Shown: positions 1-5,819 of the stretch, piece by piece
Layout of the letters: every line of letters starts with the position of its first letter
Position numbering within the stretch: position 1 is the stretch's first letter
Assembly (NCBI GenBank): GCA_003165855.1
Contig: PMXH01000463.1
Location: 14,591-20,602 of the forward strand
Origin: Acidobacteriaceae bacterium
GTDB lineage: Bacteria > Acidobacteriota > Terriglobia > Terriglobales > Acidobacteriaceae
Length of the DNA stretch: 6,012 bases
Direction: 5' to 3'
Position numbers and translations under genes: made by a program
Notes under the pieces: model-generated
Told to the model about the DNA's origin: nothing
Seen by the model: only the letters and a program-made list of their open reading frames with translations
Database searches by the model: none

Positions 1-243
1 CACCAGGACGACGCGCAAATGATCGAATTCAGCTGGTACGGGCAAGCAGTTTGTATTCTACGGCAGCTTCGCGGGCGCGGGTTGCAACCCATTGAACCAC
101 ACGGCTAGGGCCAAAAGCCGTTGCAAGCCTCTCGCCGCAAGGCCTTTTCCCGTGGGTATGCAAATGTAAAAAATTTGTCAAACCTTTGCCACCGCGCTGA
201 AAACCGGCGGAAACGTTGTAAGCTTCAGTGGTTGTGGGCCACA
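1..243. other. Upstream non-coding region, no gene supported
   Basis: No reading frame here looks like a real protein. Two plus-strand frames are open from the window edge, to a TAG at 106-108 and a TGA at 93-95, so the last residues of an upstream gene cannot be excluded, but neither carries a recognisable motif. A minus-strand frame across 29-307 has a composition typical of chance frames. The stretch holds a perfect 12-bp palindrome at 79-90 and an AT-rich patch around 161-181. On the minus strand that patch contains an exact TTGACA (181 to 176) without a good -10 partner. Confidence 0.5.
79..90. promoter_or_regulatory. Perfect 12-bp palindrome GGGTTGCAACCC
   Basis: GGGTTG is followed directly by its reverse complement CAACCC, with no spacer. 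A perfect dyad of this size in a non-coding leader could be a binding site for a dimeric repressor. It lies about 235 bp from the regulator's start, so it may equally serve an upstream gene or be chance. Only the symmetry is seen; the role is a guess. Confidence 0.2.
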
Positions 244-271
244 CTGGGGCAATGCAGCTGGGGCAACGCAG
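244..271 (+). repeat. 14-bp tandem direct repeat, candidate response-regulator operator
   Basis: CTGGGGCAATGCAG (244-257) is followed without spacer by CTGGGGCAACGCAG (258-271), differing at one base (T253 versus C267). A third copy is not present on either side. OmpR/PhoB-family regulators generally bind as head-to-tail dimers to direct repeats, although their half-site spacing is usually about 10-11 bp. The repeat ends 53 bases before the start codon of an OmpR-family regulator and directly abuts a -10-like hexamer. An autoregulatory operator is the natural reading, inferred from position and repeat geometry. Confidence 0.4.
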
Positions 272-277
272 TATGTT
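272..277 (+). promoter_or_regulatory. Candidate -10 element TATGTT
   Basis: TATGTT matches four of six bases of TATAAT and begins right after the second copy of the 14-bp repeat. No -35 hexamer lies at 17 bp spacing; that position falls inside the repeat. This is the arrangement of activator-dependent promoters, where the bound regulator replaces -35 contacts. A start near 284 would give a leader of about 40 nt before ATG 325. This is weak evidence on its own. Confidence 0.22.
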
Positions 278-312
278 CCGCGGCAATTCAGTGAGACGAG
301 CCCACATTGAAT

Positions 313-317
313 GAGGA
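313..317 (+). promoter_or_regulatory. Ribosome binding site GAGGA that decides the regulator's start
   Basis: GAGGA lies 7 nt before ATG 325. The other in-frame starts (TTG 307, ATG 373, ATG 391) have no comparable Shine-Dalgarno sequence, so this site favours 325. Confidence 0.5.
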
Positions 318-324
318 CGGCTTT

Positions 325-1068
325 ATGGGTCAAATCGCAGCACCGATCACTACCGCAAGATTGGCAGATCCGATGAACTCCACACGGCCTATGGGCCGAA
401 TTCTCGTCGTCGAGGACGATCCCGCCGTCCAGAAGGCACTAAGGCGGCTCTTCGAAACCGATGGGTATACCGTTGAAGTGCAGTCGAACGGGAGATCTGC
501 ACTGGAAAGCTTTCAGGCAGCTCCGCCAGCCGTTGTAATTCTCGACCTGCGTTTGCCCAAGCTCTCCGGCAGCGACGTGTGCAAGGAGATCAAAGCCCTG
601 GCGCCCAGCTTGCCGATCGTAGTCCTTAGCGCGACCAGCGACGTCTCCGACAAGGTTTTACTGCTCGAACTGGGTGCGGACGATTACGTTACCAAGCCCT
701 TCAGCCCAAGGGAGCTTCTGGCTCGTGTGCGCGCGGCTCTCCGGCATACTTCGAGGACGGCGCATATCAATCTGGTCAGTTTCGACGGCATTTCGGTGGA
801 CTTCAAGAAGATGGAAGTGCAGCGCGACGGCAAGGTTGTGGTTTTAACCGCGCAAGAATTCAAGACCCTTCAGTTTCTTGTGCAGAACGCGGACCGCGTG
901 ATCGGCCGCGACGAATTGTTAAATGAGGTTTGGGGATACCAGAATTATCCCTCCACCCGTACCGTGGACAACCACATCCTGAAGCTTCGTCAAAAATTGG
1001 AACGCGACCCCGCCAGTCCGGTACACTTCCGCACCGTACATGGAATGGGGTACAAGTTCGTCCGCTGA
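325..1068 (+). CDS. OmpR/PhoB-family response regulator (receiver + winged helix)
   Basis: This is a cytoplasmic two-component transcription factor of 247 residues. The receiver domain spans about residues 25-140. It shows the acidic pocket E30-D31-D32, the phospho-accepting Asp D74 (VILDLRLP), the switch residue S102 (VVLSA) and the conserved K124-P125. The C-terminal winged-helix DNA-binding domain covers about 154-247, with LTAQEF at its start, a recognition helix around 212-226 (RTVDNHILKLRQKLE) and the usual ending HGMGYKFVR. All catalytic residues are intact. Start 325 is chosen for its GAGGA site; it leaves about 24 residues before the receiver, so ATG 373 or ATG 391 would also give a family-typical protein, and TTG 307 would add six residues. 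The histidine kinase follows immediately and is its presumed partner. The binding site may be the tandem repeat at 244-271. The gene could be named after several subfamilies, so no symbol is given. Confidence 0.95.
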   Translation: MGQIAAPITTARLADPMNSTRPMGRILVVEDDPAVQKALRRLFETDGYTVEVQSNGRSALESFQAAPPAVVILDLRLPKLSGSDVCKEIKALAPSLPIVVLSATSDVSDKVLLLELGADDYVTKPFSPRELLARVRAALRHTSRTAHINLVSFDGISVDFKKMEVQRDGKVVVLTAQEFKTLQFLVQNADRVIGRDELLNEVWGYQNYPSTRTVDNHILKLRQKLERDPASPVHFRTVHGMGYKFVR

Positions 1069-1123
1069 AATCCCTGTGGACCCATCCTCCGAACCCGTGT
1101 CACAAATTCTTCCAAAACTGTCT

Positions 1124-1128
1124 GGAAG
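1124..1128 (+). promoter_or_regulatory. Ribosome binding site GGAAG for the kinase's GTG start
   Basis: GGAAG lies 7 nt before GTG 1136. The longer alternative start, ATG 1040, has no purine-rich site before it and would overlap the regulator gene by 29 bp. Confidence 0.4.
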
Positions 1129-1135
1129 CGCACTG

Positions 1136-2968
1136 GTGCATCGAACCAGGCTGCGCACGCGCTTTCTGCTGTCGATGGTGCTGATCACCGCGGGTCTCAC
1201 GGCGCTGAGCCTCCTGGTTGTGCAGCACAGCATGCAAAGCCACGTCCGGGAAGGAATTGTGCAGGATCTGGGAAACTCGGTGACCACCTTCCAGAATTTT
1301 CAGCATGATCGCGAAGTCATGCTGACCCGCTCTGCCGAACTAGTCGCGGATCTGCCTATCACGCGCGCCATCATGACCGCTGCCGATCCAGCCACCATCC
1401 AGGATGCATCGCGGGACGTGTGGCAGTTGACGGGCAGCGATCTTCTGGTACTGGTCAACCGCAATAGCCAGGTGGTCGCGCTGCACACAAAATCGGTGGG
1501 TTTCACCCGCGACGCGGCGCAGCAGCATTTCCAGCGATCGTTGAGCGCAGAGGACTCCAGCCAGTGGTGGTATGGCGCCCACCATCTCTACCAGACCTTC
1601 GTGCAGCCAGTTTACTTCGGTTCCAGAACGGAAGGTCCGTTACTGGGCTTCTTAATCATCGGTTATGAAATCGATAACCGCCTGGCCCGCGAGGTCAGCA
1701 AAGTTTCGGCCAGCCAGGTTGCCTTCTCCTACGGCGGCGAAATTGTTGCCACGACCCTGACGCCCCTGCAATCGGAAAGCCCCGCGATGCGCGACCTGCT
1801 TGCGGGATCTTCGCACAACGGTCCTCGCGATGTTGAAGTAGGCAATGAGAACTTTCTGGCCACTTCGCTCGATCTGTCAGGCCAGCAAGCCACTCCAGTC
1901 CGCCTGACCGTGCTGGGATCCTACGATCAAGCTGCGAAGTTTCAGGACAAACTGAACCGCCTGCTCCTGCTGCTGGGTCTCACCGCTGTCCTGATAGGCA
2001 GTGGGCTGGTATTTCTGATCTCCCACACCTTCACGCGTCCGCTGGCCAGCCTGGTGGAAGGAGTGCGCGCTCTCGAGCACGGAGATTTTTACCATCCCCT
2101 CGATCCTCGAGGCAGCGACGAAGTCGCCGAGTTGACCTCCGCTTTTGACCGCATGCGGGCCAGCCTGCTCAAGACTCAACAAGCTCTGCTCGAATCTGAA
2201 CAACTGGCCACCATCGGGCGCATGGCCAGTTCGATTTCCCACGATCTGCGTCACTCGCTGGCGGCGATTGTCGCCAACTCCGAGTTCCTTTGCGATGGCC
2301 GCCTGACTGCCACGCAGCGCGAAGAGTTGTATCAGGAGGTTCGGACCGGCGTAAACCAGATGACCGACCTCATCGATTCTCTGCTTGAGTTTGCCCGGAC
2401 CAGAGAGTCCCTGAATCCGACCTACGCCAACGTGGTTGAAACGGTGCAGCGCGCCATGCAGGCGGTGCGCTTGCATCCGCGACATCAGGGAACCCTGATT
2501 GAAGTCCGCAGCAATGGAGGGAGTTCGGCATGGTTCGACCCCCGCAAACTGGAGCGCGCCCTTTACAATCTTCTGCTGAACGCCTGCGAGGCGGCGCCCG
2601 GCAGCCAGGGCAGAGTTCAGGTCATGATCGACCGCACGGGAGCAGCGGTGACGATCGCCGTTTTCGACAACGGCCCTGGCATCGCGGAACCGATTCGTGA
2701 CAGGCTGTTCCATCCGTTTGTGAGCTATGGCAAAGAGAACGGCACTGGGCTGGGACTTACGGTGGTGCAGAAGATTGTGCAGGATCACGGGGGCAAAGTC
2801 CTGATGGAACGAACCTCGGACGAGCGAACAGTTTTTCGGATTACGATTCCTGGCCGCTCTTCGCCAGGCTCTCTGGAAGAAAGCGACGACAAGCAGATGT
2901 CCCGTCCCGCTGTACCCGTAAACAGCGAACGGGCGAGTGAAAACTCAATTCGGCATTCGGACACGTAG
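1136..2968 (+). CDS. Membrane sensor histidine kinase (Cache-like sensor, HAMP, HisKA, HATPase)
   Basis: This inner-membrane kinase probably phosphorylates the regulator encoded just upstream. From GTG 1136 it has 610 residues. A basic cytoplasmic start (HRTRLRTRF) leads into membrane segment 1, about residues 10-31. An extracytoplasmic region at about 32-275 follows; motifs such as QPVYFG, IGYEIDNRLA and AFSYGGEIVATTL resemble double-Cache sensors. Membrane segment 2 is about 276-295, HAMP about 296-349 (HGDF, SDEVAEL), and the dimerisation/phosphoacceptor helix has H369 in ISHDLRHSLAAI. The ATPase domain carries the N-box N478/N482, G1 box DNGPGI (D511) and G2 box GTGLGL (536-541). A polar tail of about 30 residues ends the protein. 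Position +4 after H369 is His, where related kinases usually have Asn or Thr for phosphatase activity, and the usual Pro two residues after the Arg is Ser. ATG 1040 would add 32 residues with weaker codon bias and no ribosome site. The ligand is unknown. Confidence 0.93.
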   Translation: MHRTRLRTRFLLSMVLITAGLTALSLLVVQHSMQSHVREGIVQDLGNSVTTFQNFQHDREVMLTRSAELVADLPITRAIMTAADPATIQDASRDVWQLTGSDLLVLVNRNSQVVALHTKSVGFTRDAAQQHFQRSLSAEDSSQWWYGAHHLYQTFVQPVYFGSRTEGPLLGFLIIGYEIDNRLAREVSKVSASQVAFSYGGEIVATTLTPLQSESPAMRDLLAGSSHNGPRDVEVGNENFLATSLDLSGQQATPVRLTVLGSYDQAAKFQDKLNRLLLLLGLTAVLIGSGLVFLISHTFTRPLASLVEGVRALEHGDFYHPLDPRGSDEVAELTSAFDRMRASLLKTQQALLESEQLATIGRMASSISHDLRHSLAAIVANSEFLCDGRLTATQREELYQEVRTGVNQMTDLIDSLLEFARTRESLNPTYANVVETVQRAMQAVRLHPRHQGTLIEVRSNGGSSAWFDPRKLERALYNLLLNACEAAPGSQGRVQVMIDRTGAAVTIAVFDNGPGIAEPIRDRLFHPFVSYGKENGTGLGLTVVQKIVQDHGGKVLMERTSDERTVFRITIPGRSSPGSLEESDDKQMSRPAVPVNSERASENSIRHSDT

Positions 2969-3013
2969 TGCCCGCTGTTCCCTATCGATTTCAGAGTGAT
3001 CCGCGTGTTGCGC

Positions 3014-3019
3014 AGGAGG
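3014..3019 (+). promoter_or_regulatory. Strong ribosome binding site AGGAGG before the porin
   Basis: AGGAGG is a full Shine-Dalgarno sequence only 4 nt from GTG 3024, a rather short spacing. An out-of-frame ATG at 3020 touches the site and is too close to be used. The next in-frame start, GTG 3051, lacks such a site and would cut into the signal peptide region. Confidence 0.7.
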
Positions 3020-3023
3020 ATGT

Positions 3024-4649
3024 GTGAACAGCCTTTGGACTTCGACCTTTGTGCTTCGTTCAAGCGCCATAACGGCCGCCGCTTTTGTCCTCTTAAGCGC
3101 CGGCTGCATGGCGCAGGAAACCACACCCCCGGCTGCCGCTCAGCCGGGGGATGCCTCGGTGCGGGACCTGGCTTCGCAAGTGCGCGAGTTGCGCACACTG
3201 ATCGAACAGATGCGAACCGAGAATGCCCAGTCGCGCGCCGAAATGCAGGAATTGCGCCAGGAGTTGCAGGATACGCGCAAGGTGCTGGCGCCGCTCGCCG
3301 CTTCAACGGCCAATTCAGTGTCGACGCCGGAATCCGCGCCGTCCGGCGAGAGCGCTGGCGCGTCCGCTATCCCGGCATCGGGCGCCCTCGCGACCTCCGG
3401 CACACCGCTGGCCGCGGACTTGGGAAATCGGCTACAGCGATTGGAAGAATCCACTCAGTTGCTGAATTCGAAGGTGGACGAGCAATACCAGACCAAGGTG
3501 GAAACCGCCGGAAAATATCGCGCCCGGCTTTCCGGAATTGTGCTGATGAATGCCTTTCGCAACGTCGGAGGTTCCGACGACCTGGACTTCCCCAACTACG
3601 CGCAACCGGGAGGGGCCGGTACGTCGCAGGCAAGTTTTGGGGCGACGCTGAGACAAACCGAGATCGGCCTGGAGATCTTCGGCCCAACCTTGGCCGGCGC
3701 AAGAAGTTCTGCCAATGTGCAGTTCGATTTTGCCGGGGGCTTCCCGTCGACTCCCAACGGCGTCAACTTTGGGCTGGTACGCCTGCAGACGGCCAGCTTG
3801 CGGCTCGACTGGGAACACACCTCCGTAATTGCCGGGCAGGATTCGCTCTTCATCTCGCCGCTTTCTCCTACGTCCTTTGCCTCCCTCGCGACTCCTGCAT
3901 TGGCGTATGCCGGAAACCTCTGGGGCTGGACGCCGCAACTCCGAATCGAGCATCGCTTCGATCTCTCCGCCCAACAGACGCTAACCTTCCAGGGTGGAAT
4001 TCTGGACAATCTCGATTGGGAGCCTCCCAGCGATCCGTTCTTCCGTTCCGCGCAAGCTGGCGAAAGTTCCGGTCAGCCGGCCTACGCAATCCGCACCGCG
4101 TGGTCGCGGCCTTTGTTCGGCCATCCCTTGAGTTTCGGTACAGCCGGCTACTATGGCCGACAGAACTGGGCGTGGGGCCGCTCCGTGGATGCTTGGGCGG
4201 GGATGACGGATTGGCAGATTCCGATTCTTCGCCGCGTGGGCCTCTCCGGAGAATTCTATCGGGGCCGCGCCGTGGGAGGCTTGGGCGCGGCGATCGGCCA
4301 GACTATTCTGTTCGGCGGGAATCCGGCTTATCCTACGACCAGCATTCGCGGCCTCGATTCCGCCGGTGGATGGACGCAGCTCAAGTTCCAACTCACACCC
4401 AAGCTGGAGCTGAACGGCGTTTTCGGCGAAGACACCGCGTTTGCCGGTGACGTCCGGGGCTTCGCCACGGACGCCAACAACTTCGGCCCGATTCTGGGAC
4501 GCAATCGCGGCGCGCTCGGCAACCTGGTCTACCGGCCGCGGTCCGATCTGCTGCTTTCCGCGGAGTTCAGACGCTTGCACACGTTCCCCATCTTTGACAG
4601 CGCCAGCGTTACCAACCAGGTCAACCTTGCCATGGGGATCCTATTCTGA
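3024..4649 (+). CDS. DcaP-like outer-membrane porin with periplasmic coiled coil
   Basis: This is a 541-residue secreted beta-barrel protein, expected to form a trimeric outer-membrane channel. A signal peptide covers about residues 1-30 (hydrophobic AITAAAFVLLSAG). The sequence SAGC-28 forms a weak lipobox, but ordinary cleavage after CMA is equally possible. A heptad-rich coiled coil at about 46-87 is followed by an Ala/Ser/Pro linker (88-130), a second short helix (131-158), then the barrel from about 163 (KYRARLSGIVLMNAF). Family-like barrel blocks include GATLRQTEIGLEIFGP, AGQDSLFISPLSPTS, LDWEHTS, GEFYRGRAVGGLG, GGWTQLKF and YRPRSDLLLSAEFRR. The chain ends NLAMGILF, with the terminal Phe typical of outer-membrane assembly signals. 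N-terminal coiled coil plus barrel is the DcaP plan; characterised DcaP proteins import small, often anionic, organic compounds, but the substrate here is unknown. It begins 55 bp after the kinase and its stop lies 2 bp before the cupredoxin gene. GTG 3024 is chosen for its AGGAGG site. Confidence 0.9.
   Translation: MNSLWTSTFVLRSSAITAAAFVLLSAGCMAQETTPPAAAQPGDASVRDLASQVRELRTLIEQMRTENAQSRAEMQELRQELQDTRKVLAPLAASTANSVSTPESAPSGESAGASAIPASGALATSGTPLAADLGNRLQRLEESTQLLNSKVDEQYQTKVETAGKYRARLSGIVLMNAFRNVGGSDDLDFPNYAQPGGAGTSQASFGATLRQTEIGLEIFGPTLAGARSSANVQFDFAGGFPSTPNGVNFGLVRLQTASLRLDWEHTSVIAGQDSLFISPLSPTSFASLATPALAYAGNLWGWTPQLRIEHRFDLSAQQTLTFQGGILDNLDWEPPSDPFFRSAQAGESSGQPAYAIRTAWSRPLFGHPLSFGTAGYYGRQNWAWGRSVDAWAGMTDWQIPILRRVGLSGEFYRGRAVGGLGAAIGQTILFGGNPAYPTTSIRGLDSAGGWTQLKFQLTPKLELNGVFGEDTAFAGDVRGFATDANNFGPILGRNRGALGNLVYRPRSDLLLSAEFRRLHTFPIFDSASVTNQVNLAMGILF
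3126..3150 (+). other. Strong GC hairpin inside the porin coding sequence
   Basis: CCCCCGGCTG (3126-3135) pairs perfectly with CAGCCGGGGG (3141-3150) around the loop CCGCT, giving a 10-bp stem with nine G-C pairs. It begins about 100 nt after the start codon, in the codons joining the signal peptide to the coiled coil (residues 35-43, PPAAAQPGD). Such a stem could slow ribosomes as the signal peptide emerges, or act as an attenuator. Proline and alanine codons in a GC-rich genome can also give it by chance. The pairing is seen; the function is inferred. Confidence 0.4.
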
Positions 4650-4651
4650 AG

Positions 4652-5392
4652 ATGAAACCTCTCGCCTACTGCCGAACCTTCTTGTGCGCCGTGTTGCTGC
4701 CCTGCGTTCTCGCCTCGGCGCAAGTGGTTGAGCTCAAGGGCGTGGAACTTAAAGGCCAAGTGCTGCTCACCAAGAACCGGCACCGCGTGAGTGATGCTTC
4801 GAAGCTCGTGGTCTGGCTTACACCCCTGGGGAACACGCGTGCGGTTTCTCCGCCGCAACAGCAAAGCTCGCAGATCCCTCAGCTCGTGCAGAAGGACAAG
4901 AGTTTCCAGCCTTCGCTGCTGGTGATTCCGGCGGGCGGCAAGGTTGAGTTCCCCAATCACGATCCGTTCTTTCACAATGTTTTTTCGTTATTTGACGGGA
5001 AGCGCTTCGATCTCGGTCTCTACGAAAGTGGCACCACTCGTTTTGTCGAGTTCGATAAGCCCGGCATTTCTTTCATCTTCTGCAACATTCACGCCCAGAT
5101 GAGTGCCGTGGTGATCGCACTGAACACGCCGTACTATGGGATATCGGACCGGCGCGGTGAGATCAGCATCAAGGATGTCGTGCCCGGCCGCTATCAGATG
5201 CACGTCTTCCATCCGTCGGTTTCGCCGGAGGCGCTGCACGCCGCGGAACGAGAAATCACCGTAACCGCCGCCGATACGTTCCTCGGAACCTTCAGCCTCG
5301 CCGAATCCGATTTCGACCTCGCACACAAGAACAAATACGGCCGCGACTATGATCGCCCGGACCCCGACAGCCCGGCGTATGCGCGACCTTAG
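4652..5392 (+). CDS. Secreted cupredoxin-like copper protein with carboxypeptidase-regulatory-like domain
   Basis: This 246-residue protein is exported by a signal peptide of about 23 residues (hydrophobic FLCAVLLPCVLASA, cleavage near ASA-Q). Residues about 25-155 resemble cupredoxin-type proteins often annotated 'methylamine utilization protein'. A complete type-1 copper site is visible: H108 in FPNHDPFFHNVFS, then C144, H147 and M150 in FCNIHAQM. The C-x2-H-x2-M spacing is that of amicyanin. Residues about 158-216 (TPYYGISDRRGEISIKDVVPGRYQMHVFHPS) look like a small carboxypeptidase-regulatory-like beta sandwich. The end is charged and Pro/Asp-rich. The expected role is periplasmic electron transfer or copper binding; no electron donor or partner enzyme lies in the window. 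The start is 2 bp after the porin stop and lacks a well-placed ribosome site, so translation is probably coupled to the porin. An imperfect VELKG-VELKG duplication sits at residues 26-35. Confidence 0.88.
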   Translation: MKPLAYCRTFLCAVLLPCVLASAQVVELKGVELKGQVLLTKNRHRVSDASKLVVWLTPLGNTRAVSPPQQQSSQIPQLVQKDKSFQPSLLVIPAGGKVEFPNHDPFFHNVFSLFDGKRFDLGLYESGTTRFVEFDKPGISFIFCNIHAQMSAVVIALNTPYYGISDRRGEISIKDVVPGRYQMHVFHPSVSPEALHAAEREITVTAADTFLGTFSLAESDFDLAHKNKYGRDYDRPDPDSPAYARP

Positions 5393-5408
5393 GTTGTTGC
5401 GGTAGGTA

Positions 5409-5425
5409 GCTCTGTCATCCAGAGC
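5409..5425 (+). terminator. Hairpin just after the operon's last gene (weak terminator candidate)
   Basis: GCTCTG (5409-5414) pairs with CAGAGC (5420-5425) around TCATC, 17 nt after the cupredoxin stop. Position suits a terminator or a 3'-end stabiliser, but only GGAATTT follows, with no real U-run. Its outer sequence TCATCCAGAGCGG also belongs to the repeat-like unit described in the next entry. Confidence 0.3.
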
Positions 5426-5471
5426 GGAATTTGTCGCGCGCGAGCGCGTGACAAATGGAGTCGAAGGATCC
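5415..5471. repeat. Inverted-repeat element, probable dispersed intergenic repeat
   Basis: ATTTGTCGCGCG (5429-5440) pairs with CGCGTGACAAAT (5445-5456) around the loop CGAG: 12 pairs including one G-T wobble. The flanks TCATCCAGAGCGG and GGAGTCGAAGGATCC carry ATCC/GGAT at matching distances, so the whole unit is a nested dyad. Units beginning GTCATCC(T/A)GAGCG and ending GTCGAAGGATC are common between genes in acidobacterial genomes; that match is from memory, not a search. It may serve as a bidirectional 3'-end structure. Confidence 0.5.
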
Positions 5472-5593
5472 GTACCGCGCCGGCTGCGGTGTCGAGGTCG
5501 TAAAATCCGACCCATGCCCCCTCCCCCCTTTTTGCAAAATCTCTGGAATCATCGTGTTAGCGTGGAACTCCTCGCAAAGTCCTGTTGTGAAAT

Positions 5594-5610
5594 AGCTTAG
5601 ATACTAAGTT
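5594..5610. repeat. Short AT-rich hairpin
   Basis: AGCTTAG and CTAAGTT pair around the loop ATA (seven pairs, one G-T wobble). It lies in the AT-rich patch after the C-run/T5 tract and before GTTCTTTGAAATTAGCG. No gene or promoter can be tied to it. It may be part of a longer dispersed repeat. Confidence 0.25.
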
Positions 5611-5790
5611 CTTTGAAATTAGCGACTTCGGGGCGCGACGAACTGGCTTGTGCCAACCGTCACGGCCTCGACCATGATTGCGCGTGGGATGGGCTGTGCG
5701 CAAGGTCAGATGTCACAATGGAGAGCTGGAAATTCTTGGGGGGTGAGCTATGTTCCGCCTGGGTCGGTGTCGAGCGCACGAAAGTCAAAA

Positions 5791-5819
5791 GCCCCGCCCA
5801 AGCGGCGCTTGGATGGGGC
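5791..5819. repeat. GC-rich inverted repeat
   Basis: GCCCCGCCCAAGC (5791-5803) faces GCTTGGATGGGGC (5807-5819) around GGC. Thirteen positions oppose each other: eleven Watson-Crick pairs, one G-T wobble and one C-A mismatch. The flanks AAAA and ACCCC, and the GCCC..GGGGCACCC wording, resemble a common small intergenic repeat in these bacteria (recollection). It could also end transcripts coming from either side. Confidence 0.4.

Noticed and set aside
60..150. tRNA-like GGGTTGCAACCC arm in the leader
   Set aside because: No acceptor stem, anticodon arm or 7-bp loop; the palindrome has no loop at all.
29..307. 92-residue minus-strand frame in the leader
   Set aside because: Mixed composition with no motif, and it would read across the tandem repeat that better suits a control region.
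1877..2788. 303-residue minus-strand frame opposite the kinase
   Set aside because: A shadow of the GC-rich kinase gene: it lies wholly opposite conserved HAMP, HisKA and ATPase codons and has no recognisable motif.
2921..2979. Dyad AACAGC..GGGC / GCCCGCTGTT around the kinase stop as a terminator
   Set aside because: The left arm has a 4-nt bulge, the loop is about 35 nt, and no U-run follows. Termination there would also cut off the porin, which has no obvious promoter of its own.
2996..4450. Long alternative plus-strand frame (484 residues) overlapping the porin
   Set aside because: Arg/Gly-rich composition without domains, while the other frame is a clear porin with signal peptide, coiled coil and terminal Phe. 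Its ATG at 3020 touches the Shine-Dalgarno sequence.
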